From Uranotaenia lowii (taxonomy: Eukaryota > Arthropoda > Insecta > Diptera > Culicidae), in NCBI RefSeq assembly GCF_029784155.1, contig NC_073692.1, positions 161,539,582 through 161,603,581 of the forward strand: 64,000 nt of DNA, written 5' to 3'. The notes under the pieces are model-generated. The model worked only from the letters and a program-made list of their open reading frames with translations. It had not been told where the DNA came from and made no database searches. Made by a program: the position numbers and the translations under genes. Of this stretch, positions 1 through 12,395 are shown piece after piece (the stretch's first letter is position 1; every line of letters starts with the position of its first letter).

Positions 1-1374
1 TCATACAAATTCAGAAAATTAGATTTTTTTTATAACAAACTTATTCTGCTCTACGAAAAACTTCACAAATAAAGAAAAAAATCTTTCGCTTAATTTCGAA
101 ACCGGAATGTTCGACAATTATCAAACGGCCTAGAAAAATGTGCCAATTTGAACCAAACAACAATGCTATTCTCTCAACAAATATTATAAATTTAATTTTT
201 CGAGTATTTGAAATTTGTTTGAAAAATTTATCAAAATGTAATTTGAAGATCTTTTATTGATACTTAAATATGTTTCCCAAATGAAAAAAGCAAAATACTT
301 TAAATTTTTATTCCAATATGTGAGAGTATAATATGAACAAGAAATAATGAACTCTTAATTTTTTCTAAGAAAACAGTTTTCTAAAATATATAATGGGGTT
401 TAACTGATCCCTAGAGTTTAAAAAGTTGTATTTTTTTTTCTGAATAAAAAGTAATCATTGATTATCCAAAATTACTAATATTTGTACAATAGGGAATGTT
501 TATCTAGTATTTATCTGTTAAAAAGACTCAAAATACTGTATTTTTCTAACAACTATAAAATTGCTCCCTAAAGTATGCCATAACTTTTCTGTAGTAGACA
601 AACTTTTAGAATTCTCTTTGTCTGATACTCACAAACTGTGAAAAGAGAACTTAAATAGGCAAAAATAATCAACATATCTTTTGTCTTTGGATTTTTCTTG
701 GATTTTTGCCTTAGGTTAGGGCACCCTGAATAAGGGATCAAGTCTCCTCTCGTAATGGATCAGATTTCCTTTTAACTATTTTTCGTCTCATGAAAATGTT
801 TTTAGTTCATCTACTAGTTCGTTGTTCGTTCTTTCTTTTGGTCCATATAAACTTGAAATTACACGCTGTCAAAAAAAAATGCAAAAAACTGCGAGTTGCT
901 AAATTTTCCCAAAAAGATATAATGAAAATAATAAAAACCCACGAAGCAGTTTTATTTTTTGTTTAATTTTTTTTTTCGTTGAAATTGTTCCACAAATTAG
1001 TGAGATAATTTAACTTGAATAAATATTGAAAATTATGTTTATTATACGAATTGTTGTCGTTGTTTCCCAACCCCGCTTTTAGACGGGATTTATGTTTCAT
1101 CCCTTCAACCTAACTTAGAATTATTTTTTCTTATAAAATTGTTGAAAACGCAGGTTTCAGTGGAGGAAAAGAGTTATCTTTATTCATGCTTGGTCAGTCT
1201 AGTGGTTACATAATTACACAATTCATTAGCGATTGCTATCATCGCACTCTCCACTTATCAAATTCTCTTCGGGAAAGTACTCTTTTCTGAATAAGTAAGC
1301 CGACAAATCTACTCATTTTCATCTGTCAACACTGCATTGTTACTGTTAACCACAGTTTGGGTAGGTTTGCTTTA
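1..1374. other. AT-rich DNA, no gene
   Basis: No open frame of protein-like composition, no terminal repeat pair and no RNA gene were seen. The stretch is A/T-homopolymer rich and looks like ordinary non-coding DNA or very old repeat remains. Confidence 0.5.
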
Positions 1375-2756
1375 CAGTGTGATGATGTAAACATTTGTAA
1401 AGCTTAGTTCTTTTAGAAATGGGACACTTTCATCTGTTAATAGCTCGTTTACTTGTAATCGGATATTCAAAATTTTGACAGCATTTTGTTGCCTGTAAAA
1501 AGTACTATTCGACCTATTTTTTTCAAAATTTAAAATTTACGCATTGTAGAGATATATTCGATGCAAGAGAAAAAGAAAAAAAATATTTAGCACAGTTTCC
1601 TTCAAAATCCGTCATTATCCAATTGATTGCTGACAAAACCGTTGATTCTTCAAAAAATTACTGAGTTAGTGTGGTGGATAAGTATGCAAACACTGTCAAT
1701 AATGTCTACAAAGTTCAAATCAAGCATTGGAGTGAAGCACATGATCGGCAACTACGGTTAAGGGTCATTAGGGAAGTCAAGTCTCATACCAGCATTTTTA
1801 ATTTTCAATAAGAGAAAAACTTAGGGTAGATCGCTGAAAGGTCCAAAACAATTTTCTCCGATAAGCTGAAAGTGTTGCCTAGTGATAAGTCATTCAAATC
1901 TAACCTCAAACAACAATTTTTGCTAGTTGCAGAGCTCGTAAGTTGTAAAGCCGGTACCGAGGTTATAGGACAGATGATTTCTAATGAACGACAATACTTA
2001 TGAAATACCCTATTTCAAACAAATTCCAGCGTTTAAATCCTGTACCATGTTTGCTAGTGGCAAGGTCCCGAGTATGTTAAAGTATGTTTTTGCTGGTTAT
2101 TTTGTATAAAAATATAATAATTTGCCAATATTTTGCTCCTGAAAATAAAAAGAAAAAAATATTAAAAAAAAAACTTTGGTTTTTGCCGTTTTTTAAGCCT
2201 AAAAAGAGTTATCTTGTATGCACCATCCACATCCTACGATTTATACTAACCAATTATACTTCAAGTTCAATCTCATGCTGGTTTTACTTCGTTATTGTCA
2301 GATTTTACCAGCAGAAATTCCATTAAAAACGCTAGCAAATGTGGTCAGAAATGATCAAATTTGTTCATTTCGAAACAACTTTATCCACTAAACTGCTTTC
2401 AGCTTTTTTCAAAAGAGAAGTATTGGACCAAAAAGTATCAGAAATTGAAGGAGGAGGGTGAAACCACCTAAAATATAGATTTGACGAAGTATAAGTAGGA
2501 AAAACTGATCAATATCATGACTGAAAAAAGTGTGCGCCGGCCAAAGAGAGGTACCAAGCAAAAATCAGAAATTTCTCTTACAAAAAACGATAAATAATTT
2601 TTTTAAATTTTTTTCATGAAATATCATAACATTACCTTCATTTTCTTCATAGAAAGTATTTCGATCAAACGAATGGTTTTTGAGATACACGCATTCGTAA
2701 CTGTCCCATTTCTAAAAGAACTAAGCTTTACCATGTACATCATCTATCACCAACTG
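1375..2756. mobile_element. Non-coding TIR transposon, copy A
   Basis: The left end (1375-1427) and the reverse complement of the right end (2704-2756) match for about 50 bp. Both begin CAGT and share GTAAAGCTTAGTTCTTTTAG followed by AAATGGGACA. The left flank ends in TA; the right flank is not a clean TA, so a TA target site is plausible but unproven. No transposase is recognisable inside and the open frames are short and AT-driven. A diverged second copy lies at 10125-13040, where it is interrupted, so this copy serves as the empty-site reference. A non-autonomous, probably Tc1/mariner-type element is the likeliest reading; the superfamily is not settled. Confidence 0.8.
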
Positions 2757-2775
2757 TCAATCTCTATTGTTCTTA

Positions 2776-2964
2776 AGCCTAGTCCACACTAGGCAACTTG
2801 GACTGCGATTTCGGTTGCTGAGACTTGTTAATGTTTACATCCTGGTTGTTAAAGGTCTCCCATACTTGTAGAGAGACTTGAGACGAGACGAGATACAAAT
2901 GTAAACAAAAACAAGTCTCAGCAACCGAAATCGCAGTTCCAAGTTGCCTAATGTGGACTAGGCT
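2776..2964. mobile_element. Small foldback MITE (189 bp)
   Basis: Inverted arms of about 55 bp open with AGCCTAGTCCACA and share AACTGCGATTTCGGTTGCTG, separated by roughly 75 bp. The arms differ by a few bases only. It lies about 20 bp to the right of the preceding TIR element. The flanks read TTA on the left and ATA on the right, so no clear target-site duplication can be assigned. Confidence 0.85.
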
Positions 2965-3785
2965 ATAATAGACGAATTTACCAAATCAAACGGAGAACCA
3001 AGACAATGTGTTTTGGTTTGTCGACTGTGTAGCAGAATCCTCTGCTGCCAGGACACTCTTTCTTATGGAGGATGCTAAAACCGTAAGTTCAACACAAATC
3101 AATCCAGGTTGATGGTAGCTCCACAACTTAACTGCCAATCGTTTTTGAAGATCGAAAACTAATGAACCAAAGATTTTTAAGATCATCAAATTGATGATTT
3201 TTTGAAAAATAAGTTCTATTTTTTCATGTTTTCAAGCTTTCTCCAGTTTCATCATGTTTTTAAATTTCTCTCAGCAGTAGATTTTAAAGAAAACGTTATT
3301 TCAGAAGTTTTTCATACTCTAATTACCTCTTTGCTGGTAATTTTTCTTATAACTTGCCTTTCAACTCTTAATTCTCTGTATATTGATTCTTCATAATTTG
3401 AACTTCATTATGAGATAGATCAAATGTGAAGTCATATAAATTGATATAAGAGGCTTTTAGAACCTAGCTCTGATTGAAAAGAAATCCATTTGAAAAGCAA
3501 TTATGGCGAACTGTATTTTTTTTCTCGCTCCCTCATGCACATATTGGCTTAGTTTTCCCATGATTTTTGTTATTTGCAACTTTTAAAACGATTTTTTAAA
3601 TTTTAATGAAACTTATTTTGAATTTATGAACTATTGGATTTTATTCATCTTTCCTGTTTGAGTTCAATCGACAAAAAACAAATTAGAACGCATTAGGTTG
3701 AAATGACTGAATATAAACATGAAATTAATTTGCGGCTTTATCGGTGAGGGTTAAAGAGTTGAAACGAAAGACGGATAGAAGATCA
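2965..3785. other. AT-rich DNA, no gene
   Basis: Only short frames with no protein resemblance were seen. The stretch around 3716-3760, just before the hairpin, resembles the reverse complement of about 15120-15165, so its right part belongs to a dispersed repeat. Confidence 0.45.
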
Positions 3786-3998
3786 GAAGAAAATTCTAAG
3801 GTGGTGAAAAGATTGAAGAGCATTTGAAATAGAAGCTTGACCACATACTAAATTCTTTGTCCCGCACCAATTAACCGTATTGAAGAAGTAATACCCAATA
3901 GATGAGGCACTACATTTTTCGATACAGTTAATTATGGATGGTTCGACCAAAAAATTCAAATGCTTTTCGCTCTTTTCACCACCTTAGAATTTTCTTAA
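3786..3998. repeat. Short inverted repeat (about 45 bp arms)
   Basis: The left arm near 3786-3829 carries AAAATTCTAAGGTGGTGAAA, and the right arm near 3954-3998 carries its reverse complement. About 125 bp separate the arms. The right arm ends some 25 bp before the heptamer satellite. It could be a decayed MITE or the end of a larger foldback. Confidence 0.7.
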
Positions 3999-4022
3999 AT
4001 TAATTTCATTTTTGGGAAGACC

Positions 4023-4555
4023 GACGATAGATGATAGATGATAGATGGTAGATGATAGATGATAGATGATAGATGATAGATGATAGATGATAGATGATAG
4101 ATGATAGATGATAGATGATAGATGATAGATGATAGATGATAGATGATAGATGATAGATGATAGATGATAGATGATAGATGATAGATGATAGATGATAGAT
4201 GATAGATGATAGATGATAGATGATAGATGATAGATGATAGATGATAGATGATAGATGATAGATGATAGATGATAGATGATAGATGATAGATGATAGATGA
4301 TAGATGATAGATGATAGATGATAGATGATAGATGATAGATGATAGATGATAGATGATAGATGATAGATGATAGATGATAGATGATAGATGATAGATGATA
4401 GATGATAGATGATAGATGATAGATGATAGATGATAGATGATAGATGATAGATGATAGATGATAGATGATAGATGATAGATGATAGATGATAGATGATAGA
4501 TGATAGATGATAGATGATAGATGCTAAATGATAGATGATAGATGGAAGATGATAG
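4023..4555. repeat. Heptamer satellite (TGATAGA)n, about 76 copies
   Basis: A head-to-tail array of the 7-mer TGATAGA runs for about 530 bp with very few variants (a TGG and a TGC near the edges). The minus strand, read TCTATCA, contains no stop in any frame because none of its seven phases is a stop codon. It therefore produces a long artefactual frame of SSIIYHL heptads (4006-4578). Array length in a single assembly should be treated as uncertain. Confidence 0.97.
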
Positions 4556-5010
4556 TTCATTTTGATATCACGAAACACGTTTTAATTAAAAAAAAACTTT
4601 ATCTACAATTTATCGATTTTAAACAACCATCTTTCCTTCGAAAATATATTGACATTGTTTTGCCATCGAAAAATTTTAAGGTTTAATCAAAAGATTTGGG
4701 AGTGTTAAATGCCTATCTCGTGAAAATGTAGAGTCTCAACCCATGTTGAGCAGGTTTTTTCAAGTTATGATGAAAAGCTTTACAACATTAAGCAATAGCT
4801 ACCCAGCAAACATTTTTGTATCTATATTCTTATGCTGTTTCGATAAACGATCCATATCCATTATTGAATGATCGTGTGAAAGTTGAAAAAACAACGTTTA
4901 CCTACCAAAATGTAGACAACATACAAACATAAATTTATTTATTTCTAAAGCGACATAAACTACACCAGTTGGGCGTTATACGACAACTTATCGGCGGACT
5001 GATAGGATCA
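4556..5010. other. AT-rich DNA with a lone MITE-like end
   Basis: No gene was seen. Near 4801 the sequence CCCAGCAAACAT matches the terminal motif of the TIR element at 7842-8440, but no partner end was found here, so it is at most a solo or truncated end. Confidence 0.4.
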
Positions 5011-5019
5011 CAAAAGTTA

Positions 5020-5250
5020 TTCAGCCAATGATTGAAATTGTGGAAATTTGTGGCAATTTGTGCGGGAAATGTGAAGATTTGAGTTTAATGAAGGACACCA
5101 ATGCTCAGAGAGAGAGAGAGAAAGAGAGAGAGAGATTCTCTCAAATTCTCTCTCTATTGCAATTCCCCGCATCTTATTCGAACCTATCGGCAGAATGCAA
5201 GAGAGTGCAAGATTTTGCTCTCATAGCCTTCAAATTGGGGAACTAAAATG
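5020..5250 (+). repeat. Dispersed repeat, unit 1, with (GA)n tract
   Basis: It begins with CAGCCAATGATTGAAATTGT and shares its order of motifs with the next unit and with 14661-14885: the CCAATGATTGAA head, a run of GGCAATTTGT, and a centre with GCTCAGAGAGAG. A (GA)n run lies at about 5106-5136. No coding function was seen. Confidence 0.6.
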
Positions 5251-5261
5251 AAGGAAGAAAA

Positions 5262-5505
5262 TCCGTCAATGATCACACAAATTTTGCAGCCAATGATTGA
5301 ATTTGTAGTAATTTGAGGCAATTTGTTAGTGAAAATTAGAAGGTTTGACTTTTCAAATGGGAGAAACCAGTGCTCAGAGAGAGTGAGAATGTGCTTATTG
5401 TCGCAAATTAATGGCAATTTGTGAAGCAGTTGTGGAATTTTGATCATTACCACTCTTAATGCAAAGAATTCTCTCTTGATTTCAATCCCTTGCTCCAAAT
5501 CGTTG
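5262..5505 (+). repeat. Dispersed repeat, unit 2
   Basis: It follows unit 1 directly and opens with GTCAATGATCACACAAATTT. It aligns over about 230 bp with the reverse complement of 14661-14885, sharing CCAATGATTGAATTTGT, GAAACC-GTGCT and GTGGAATTTTGATCATTACC. The family, whose class is unknown, has at least three copies in the window. Confidence 0.7.
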
Positions 5506-7841
5506 CCAGCGACAGTATTTTCAACTTCACTTGTTTTTCAATATTACTCCATTCCCATCTAATGTTTTGCCATCTGAATGCATTGCTGGTTGCAGAGAGA
5601 GCATGACGATGATTTTCTTACGCGCGGAAGCAAAATCATTTCAAAGTTTACAAACATGGCGGATTTTATATCATATCCGATTTAAACTGACTTCAGACGG
5701 CATTTTATACGAACTTTCCACCATGCAGAGGGAATTACGATTCTCAAAACCATTGTAAACGACTTCTAGGTTAGTATTTATGTCAAATGTTTTACGTTCT
5801 ATACGATTCAAAGCTAGAATACGGTACCCGGACCGTAAAATAGGGTGAATTCCTATCAAAAGCAAGTATTGCACCTCCTGATGAGATTTAGATTGGTTAT
5901 TTTGTGGACCTTCACCAAATAAAATTAAAGCAATAAAAAAAGAAACAAGGATTTCCACTCTTAATTTTGAAACATCTGCGTTAAGCAGAGGTCCGTACTT
6001 TGGAAAATCAATAATGTTTAGGATATAACTAAAGTACGTTGAAAAAAATATTCTTTAATATGTCAAACGTTTGTGAACGATACTTTTTAAAAACAATTGC
6101 ATTCTAAAGTTTTAAGAAAATTGAAATACCTAGGTACCTATCCAATTTTTCCTAGGAGAACGGTGAACTTGAAAACTTTAGAAAATAAGCGCCTATTTTT
6201 TATAATCCGAGACCATGAAATTGACTAAATGTCCATAGTAGTCACGCGATTTCACATTTCAGGAATGAATAAACCGAGGAGTTTTTGTTGAGTTGAGAAG
6301 ATTGACGTACATACATACCTATATAATTTCAAATGGATCAAAATTTGTGAGACTTTGCTAGTAATAAAAATAACTTATTAAAATGAATCTTTATGTGATG
6401 TGACCCAGAACAATTTGTTTTTCGTTCCACCAGAAAATATCATTTCTGAAACCTGCTCGCCTGTAGAAAATGTTTGCCACCCATGACTTTCAGTGTTATG
6501 GACGGTCTTTGATTATGCTAAACACTATTAAAATCATGTTCCAATTAACCTTATAATTGGTGGGTCTCAAAATATTTTGAAAATTTTTTGCATCGAAATT
6601 GAATAAATTGGATTTTTTAAAATCATTTTAATGTTTAATGATTTTTTTTTATTCATTCCTAGAGATAATTTTGATCGTTTGGAAATAATGTGCACTAATA
6701 AGAAAGGCAAAAAAATAAATATATTGCGAGTTTTCACGTTTTTTAAACTTAAATTGTTGAAAATTTGGTAGTTCATGAAACAAAGAGCAGAACGAACTCT
6801 CCACTGAATACCAGACTTGAAAGTTTATAAGGTACATAATACTATGATGTTTTCCAAACAACTCTTGCCATGGTATGAAATTTGGAGACTTTTTATGCTT
6901 TGAACAATTAAAAAAAATCAAGTAACATGTGAATTGAACCCTTTTTGGTGTCTTATTTTTTATTCTTCTCTGAAAATTTGCCAAATTAAACAGGAGAAAC
7001 TCCCCTATTCAACGTACCTTTCAGAAAAAAAAACCATCAAGAGGTCCTGAACAAGTTTTTTTTTTTTTGAAGGTTTGCGAACAAAATTTTCAATTTTTCG
7101 TTAAAAACTGTTAAAATTCCAATTTCTATTTCTAAAGACTTCTCAAATTACATTTTTGAGCTCAGATGTGTTAAATTTTTTTTCAATAATAAATATTTAC
7201 TTCATAAATTTTTAAGAAAATGATTATTTATCAAGCATTTTGGCAAAAATGTTATGTTTCGAAAAAAAATTGAATATAAACTATAACAATTATCTAGAAT
7301 AAGCCTTAAAATTAACTGGAAACTTCGTAACAAAAAGCAAGAGCTGAAATCAAACTGTTTATCAAATTTTATTCTCTATAATCATTTCTACAAAAGATAG
7401 AATGTAGTTTTGAGTTGAGAGAAGAAAAATACAATTTAATCACTCAAAAGATCAATTAGCAAAAAAAAAATTAAACCCTACAATTAAACCCTACAAAAAA
7501 TGTAAAAAATATGTCATTTCTAACATAAAAAAAAACTTTAAAAAACCATTTTGTTTATTCAGCAAAAACTGTTTAGTTGAAGGTCAATGGATTTGATTCC
7601 GTTGACAATTTTTTTTTCTCAACGAATTCATAGTCCATGCAGTCGAGGGTTAAAACCCAAATTTCAACCTGTTTCCTTAATTTTATGCCAAGCTTTAATT
7701 TTCCTATTTAAGGTTAATGGACATAAATTGGATCATTTTATAATTTCATGAGTAACAGTTTACGCTATTCATTGGAGTTCAGAATAGAATTTTAAACAAT
7801 GCCTTTAAAGTTTTCAAATTGAAACGCGCTTAGTTAAAGAA
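5506..7841. other. AT-rich DNA, no gene
   Basis: About 2.3 kb were examined. Open frames are short and rich in K, F, I and N as expected from base composition. No terminal repeats, tRNA or recognisable protein relic were found. Confidence 0.45.
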
Positions 7842-8440
7842 CCCAGCTAACATGAAATCGTAATAGAAATGATAATTCAAATCGAATATTAAGTCATTTT
7901 CAGTAACCATCATGAATATGTTTATATTGAGTGATTTTTTATCATTCATTTACGACAAGCTTTGCCCGAAAAAAGTTAAATCGGATAGCAGTTGAGTCAA
8001 TTCGTAAATATATCTCCAAAAAGTTGAGAATATGCTTTTTTTTCGACTTTTACGATTTGAGTGAACTGATTTACGATAAATGGGCGGTCCTTCAATTGAG
8101 ACTCTATCCAGTCTCTTCCTTTGACCGATTCGTAAAAAGAAAATCTCCCCTATAGAGCTATAGCGTGGATCACATCAACTGATGAGTTGGCATCGTGGTA
8201 AGATATCGGACAGCGAACTCGTAAGACTGATGTTCAAATCTCGGCCGATGACATTTTTTTTCGTTTATTTTTCTTTTTGTCGGAAAATCGAATCGATGAA
8301 ATCTTGTCAATGTAGATATATCGCCTCCACTTTTGTAGCTATATGCTATTTTGGTAAGTTTCATACAATCTTTTTGTCTGGTATATTTGTTTGAATAATT
8401 CTGTTGTTCCTGCGTTATACCTTCATAAATGTTTGCTGGG
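7842..8440. mobile_element. TIR element with CCCAGC ends
   Basis: The left end reads CCCAGCTAACAT and the right end is the reverse complement CCCAGCAAACAT, giving an element of about 600 bp. The inverted match is only about 12 bp and no clean TSD is visible, so the boundaries are provisional. It contains a tRNA-like promoter at 8188-8241. No transposase was seen. Confidence 0.5.
8188..8241 (+). ncRNA. tRNA-like pol III promoter (SINE-head-like)
   Basis: TGGCATCGTGG (8188-8198) fits an A box and TGTTCAAATCT (8231-8241) fits a B box at tRNA-like spacing, followed by a T run. I could not fold a full cloverleaf by eye, so this is read as a tRNA-derived SINE head or degenerate tRNA-like sequence within the surrounding TIR element, not a working tRNA gene. 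Confidence 0.45.
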
Positions 8441-8930
8441 AAACTAAGTAACTGAGTAACTTAGCTACTAAAAAATTCCAGTTCTCCAGCTAAAGGATAA
8501 GTCATAACAGGCAAAATCATCTTAAATTAAAAGATTGATTATTTTTCCTTAATACAGAGGAAACTTTGAAAATAAAGATGATTAATCGAGAAGGTTCGTG
8601 AGTTCTTCAAAAATCTTTGCTCTTAAATTCCAAAAATTAACAGATATATTGATAACATACATTTTGTAGGATCATCACTAAGGCACTGCTATTATCAAAC
8701 ACACACATCCCGTATTTCTAAATTACAAAAATTACTTTTAATTTGTTCTTCCAAGAAAACATTCTTACAATCTAATCCACTAATTGTCCTCGGTACAATG
8801 TTGCTTCTGCAATTTAAATGGAGTTACCTTTAATGACAAACAAATTATATAAATCGGTACTTTTTAAAAGATAACTATCTGAAGTACTGTGCTTTTCCAT
8901 TTTTCATTTACTACTTAAACCATCAATGGC
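8441..8930. other. AT-rich DNA, no gene
   Basis: Nothing recognisable was seen. Confidence 0.4.
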
Positions 8931-9420
8931 ATCAGGAGAGAGCTGAAATCGTCCCCAATCCAAAATACTGCACCTCAATGGGCAATCGGCATAATTACAC
9001 GCCCTGGACCTGATGAAACTCCGGATCATTACCTAAAGTACCACATCGATGACCAAGCCCATTCGAAGTGCCCAAAAATTCCGATCCATCCATTTGGAAG
9101 CAGCACCCGGCTGACACACAAGATTCCGGTCCAGGGCCGAAAAACCGCATCCGGACCGATTTCCCACGAAACCATTCGGGAACTTTCATCAAACGCAACC
9201 TCTCGGGGCCGAATGGATGGACGTGAATGAGTGGATGTGTGAGGTTTGGACATCGATATCAATCTATGTATGTCGTCGACATTCAGCAGCAGCAGCATAT
9301 CGCATATCGGTATCATTTTCCAGCCACATGAAACGTGTCGCAAGGTTCACATCATAGAACAACAATCCAAAGCCCGCTTTCCACTAATAACGCTCCGGTG
9401 GGAGCTCAGCGATTCTTAAT
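8931..9420. other. GC-richer single-copy-looking island
   Basis: Base composition shifts clearly from the surroundings. The stretch includes a CAG run (about 9282-9297) and no repeat ends or matches elsewhere in the window. An antisense frame of about 104 codons (9029-9343) exists, but it lacks any domain I recognise and has no supporting splice or start context. It may be unique host non-coding or intronic DNA. Confidence 0.35.
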
Positions 9421-10124
9421 CTGAAATATTTCGATTGATTTTTTCGAGTTGTTTATTATTCAAGTTAGAAAATTAAAATTGACACATTCATTGAAACAAA
9501 TTGAAACATTCATTAAAAATTGAGAGTTATTCACAGCCAAAATTTGAAAGCTGCTGGAGCTTGAAAAGTGCAATCTTTTGAGAAACCCCGAATCAGCAAC
9601 CATCAAGTGAAATAAATTGCAAATTTAAATTGTCACATTTATCACATAAGAGCAAGCCCTGTCAATTGCAACAAAATCAATTTCGAATACATCAATCATA
9701 TGAGGACAAAATTAATTCAATCAGATTATAATTTAGAGCCAATGATGCTTGCAGTAAGTAGTCCAGATTTAAAGGCTTTTTAAACTTGCATCATTTGATG
9801 CTAGTGAAATTGATCACTGTGTTCTGAAATACTTTCCACTGGATATTTTCATCAACACTACTTTACAGCATTTTTGAAATAAATAAACTGAAGATTACTT
9901 GTATGTTGAAGGTGAAAAAAATTTTATCGATAAAACGACAAAAAAAAATGTTTTCATCGACTCTTTTAGACTCAATCGAAATATTTGATTAAAATTTTAA
10001 ATTTCATGTTTTTTTTTAAATTTTTTCTCAGGGCCTTAAGTTGCAATTTAAAATAAAGATTTCGAGTGGTTAGTTTGGTTTGATTAAAAATTGAAAAAGT
10101 TATGGCTGCATTACTTTACTTTAA
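9421..10124. other. AT-rich DNA, no gene
   Basis: Nothing recognisable was seen. Confidence 0.4.
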
Positions 10125-10283
10125 CAGTAATATTTGCATTTTTTGAACAAAAAAGCATTCTTTTATAAATGGGACACTTTGTTTTGCTAATAGCTCATTT
10201 ACTAGCAATCGGTCATTTAAGGAGGGGGGGTAGGGTCTAACGGGTAAAAAAAACACCATTTTCACGATTTTTTTCTAGAGCTA

Positions 10284-11237
10284 CACAGCAAAAAATTTCT
10301 AAAAGTACACGGAATCTAAAAAACGAGTGATCTATTTTTTCTTGAGTATAATTGCAAAAAGATGTAATTTTAAACTCTTTTTGATGTAATATTAGACTTT
10401 TTTCAAAAATAGGATAGAAATAAACTGTTTTGATGTTATTTTACATTGCGTCATGCAAAAATCAACCGGTCAATGAAATTTATGTCACAAACAGTGTAAA
10501 GTTAGATCTGTTTGATTTAAAATTGAATGTAAACAAAGTAAACAAGTCGAAAAATTATTCGGAAACGAGTCGATCAAAGGCGTAGCTACCTACAGCAGCT
10601 ACCTAGCTACCTACCGTAGCTACCTAGAGTCTTTTAAAGTCGTAAGTATACGTGAAATGAAGAATACGGTTGAAACTGACTAGTTTTTTCTCCATTACAG
10701 CAAGGTCAGATTTTTTCGCAGAGGCTGATATCCGGACAGCTATTATCCGGAGAAACTTTTGTCAGATCAATTCAAGTGTCCAAGTGCTAAGCGAAAGATC
10801 ATGATTTTCCGGAACCATTCGAGGATACTGATGACGCTGAACTGCAGTAAAAACATCCCCGTGCTGGGAATTCTGATGCAACAACAATTCCAGCTTGACG
10901 CTTTCCGTGATGGTGTTTTAATTTTCAGTTATGTAAATAAATGTGAATTAAAAATAATACATATGGGTGTATTCATTCAAAGACAAAAGCAAAAACCTGA
11001 ATATTTAGCAAAAATATCCATATTTACGATAATAAATTTAAAAATTTACATCTCTGTGTATTTTTACACGACGGCTTCTGTGATCCGAACTCGTGCATTG
11101 ATTTCGATCTAAATTTACACGCCTCAAAAATTACATCCTGGAACAAAATAAACCGTGATAGAATTTTACATCGAAATCGATGTTCCGTTTTCGTGCATCG
11201 TTTTCAATCTAAATTTACACGAATTTTTCTTGCTGTG
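10284..11237. mobile_element. TA-flanked MITE (ends CACAGCAA)
   Basis: TA at 10282-10283 and 11238-11239 flanks an element whose left end is CACAGCAAAAAATT and whose right end is its imperfect inverse (AATTTTTCTTGCTGTG). Subterminal CTAAATTTACACG motifs recur near the right end. Size about 954 bp, non-coding. TA duplication suggests Tc1/mariner-type mobilisation. It sits inside the TTAA element and so is younger than it. Confidence 0.65.
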
Positions 11238-11896
11238 TATCGTTCAAACAAATGTATTTAAATTTTTTGCATTGTACAAAGCATTGTTAAAAGAACATTT
11301 AGTAATTTTTTCGTAGAAAAATATTGAAAAATGAGCCGGTGACGGAGCACTTTCGAGGATGCCTTTTGAAAAACAGGATTTGCGGTGGACACTGTATCTC
11401 AGCACAGAATCATCTGAAGTCAAAAAATCAGAGCAAAATAATTTTAATAGATGTTTTTCTGGACCCCAACGTTTTTATTAAACTTAAATTTTTTTTTTTG
11501 AAATATTTGTGGCTGTTTAAAGTAAAAACTACGATTTTTCACGAAAAAATCCGCCATTTTTCACCTGTAAAATATCCCCAAAGTAAAAAAAAAACAAAAA
11601 AGAAAAACGTTGGGGTCTGGTATTTTATATGTAGAAAATATGTTCCAAATTTGAAAAGAATCGGATGAGTAGTTTTCAAATGACGATGTCCATGGACTTA
11701 TAAAATGTGCTTTCGAGAAAAACGCGTTTGAAGTTTCTGCTCTTGCTTTCTTGCAGTATTAGATAGGAGGAGATAAGGGCCTATAATTTCTACAGTTTTG
11801 CTTCAATTGACTTGAAAATTTGACACAACATTCTTGAAATGTTTTGCAATAAGAAAATAAAAAAATAAAAAAATCGATTTTTTGAAAGTGTTAGAC

Positions 11897-12395
11897 TAAG
11901 CTTGCCAGATTGCCCGGTTTTATCCGGGTTTGCCCGGATATTTGATGCAAAATTTCGAGAAAGTCCTGTCCGGTCCGGTTGCCCGGATATCGTGAAAAAA
12001 GTCCGGATATTGCCCGGATTTTTCCAAAATTTTCACAAAGAAACCAAAAAAAATCTAGGTTTTTGAGTAATTTTCAGCAAAATCGATTATCGGTATGGAA
12101 ATTTTCAACGGTTGTTTCAAATAATTTCGCTGATTTACTTTTATAAACCTTTAAATATTTAAGTGTTCCAAAAAGTTGTTGGAAGTCTGCAATTACATTA
12201 ATAAAATATCAATTTCGATTTTTTTGCATTTTTTCTTTGCTTTTATATATTATAACACCTAAATTTTGTCCGGTTTTTGCCCGGTTTTTGGATTTGAAAA
12301 ATTGAAATCCATGCCTGGATTTCGCCAGGTTTTTTTGAAAAAATGCCCGGAATTGCTAGGCCCGGATGGGAGTGGAAAAAATTCTGGCAACCTTA
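11897..12395. mobile_element. 8-bp-TSD MITE (hAT-like), copy 1
   Basis: A perfect 8 bp direct repeat TGTTAGAC flanks the element at 11889-11896 and 12396-12403. Terminal inverted repeats are TAAGCTTGCCAGA on the left and TAAGGTTGCCAGA on the right (reverse complement), one mismatch in 13. The interior is marked by repeated GCCCGG motifs. Eight-bp duplications are characteristic of hAT elements. It inserted at the inner edge of the right TIR of the TTAA element. A second family member is at 16235-16802. Confidence 0.88.

Noticed and set aside
4023..4555. Regular array suggestive of CRISPR
   Set aside because: There are no unique spacers; it is a simple 7 bp tandem repeat in eukaryotic DNA.
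4006..4578. 190-codon minus-strand frame of SSIIYHL repeats
   Set aside because: It is a by-product of the stop-free heptamer satellite; no start context, no sequence diversity and no domain.
10759..11112. 117-codon frame inside the TA-flanked MITE
   Set aside because: No domain, AT-driven composition, and the surrounding element has the structure of a non-coding MITE.
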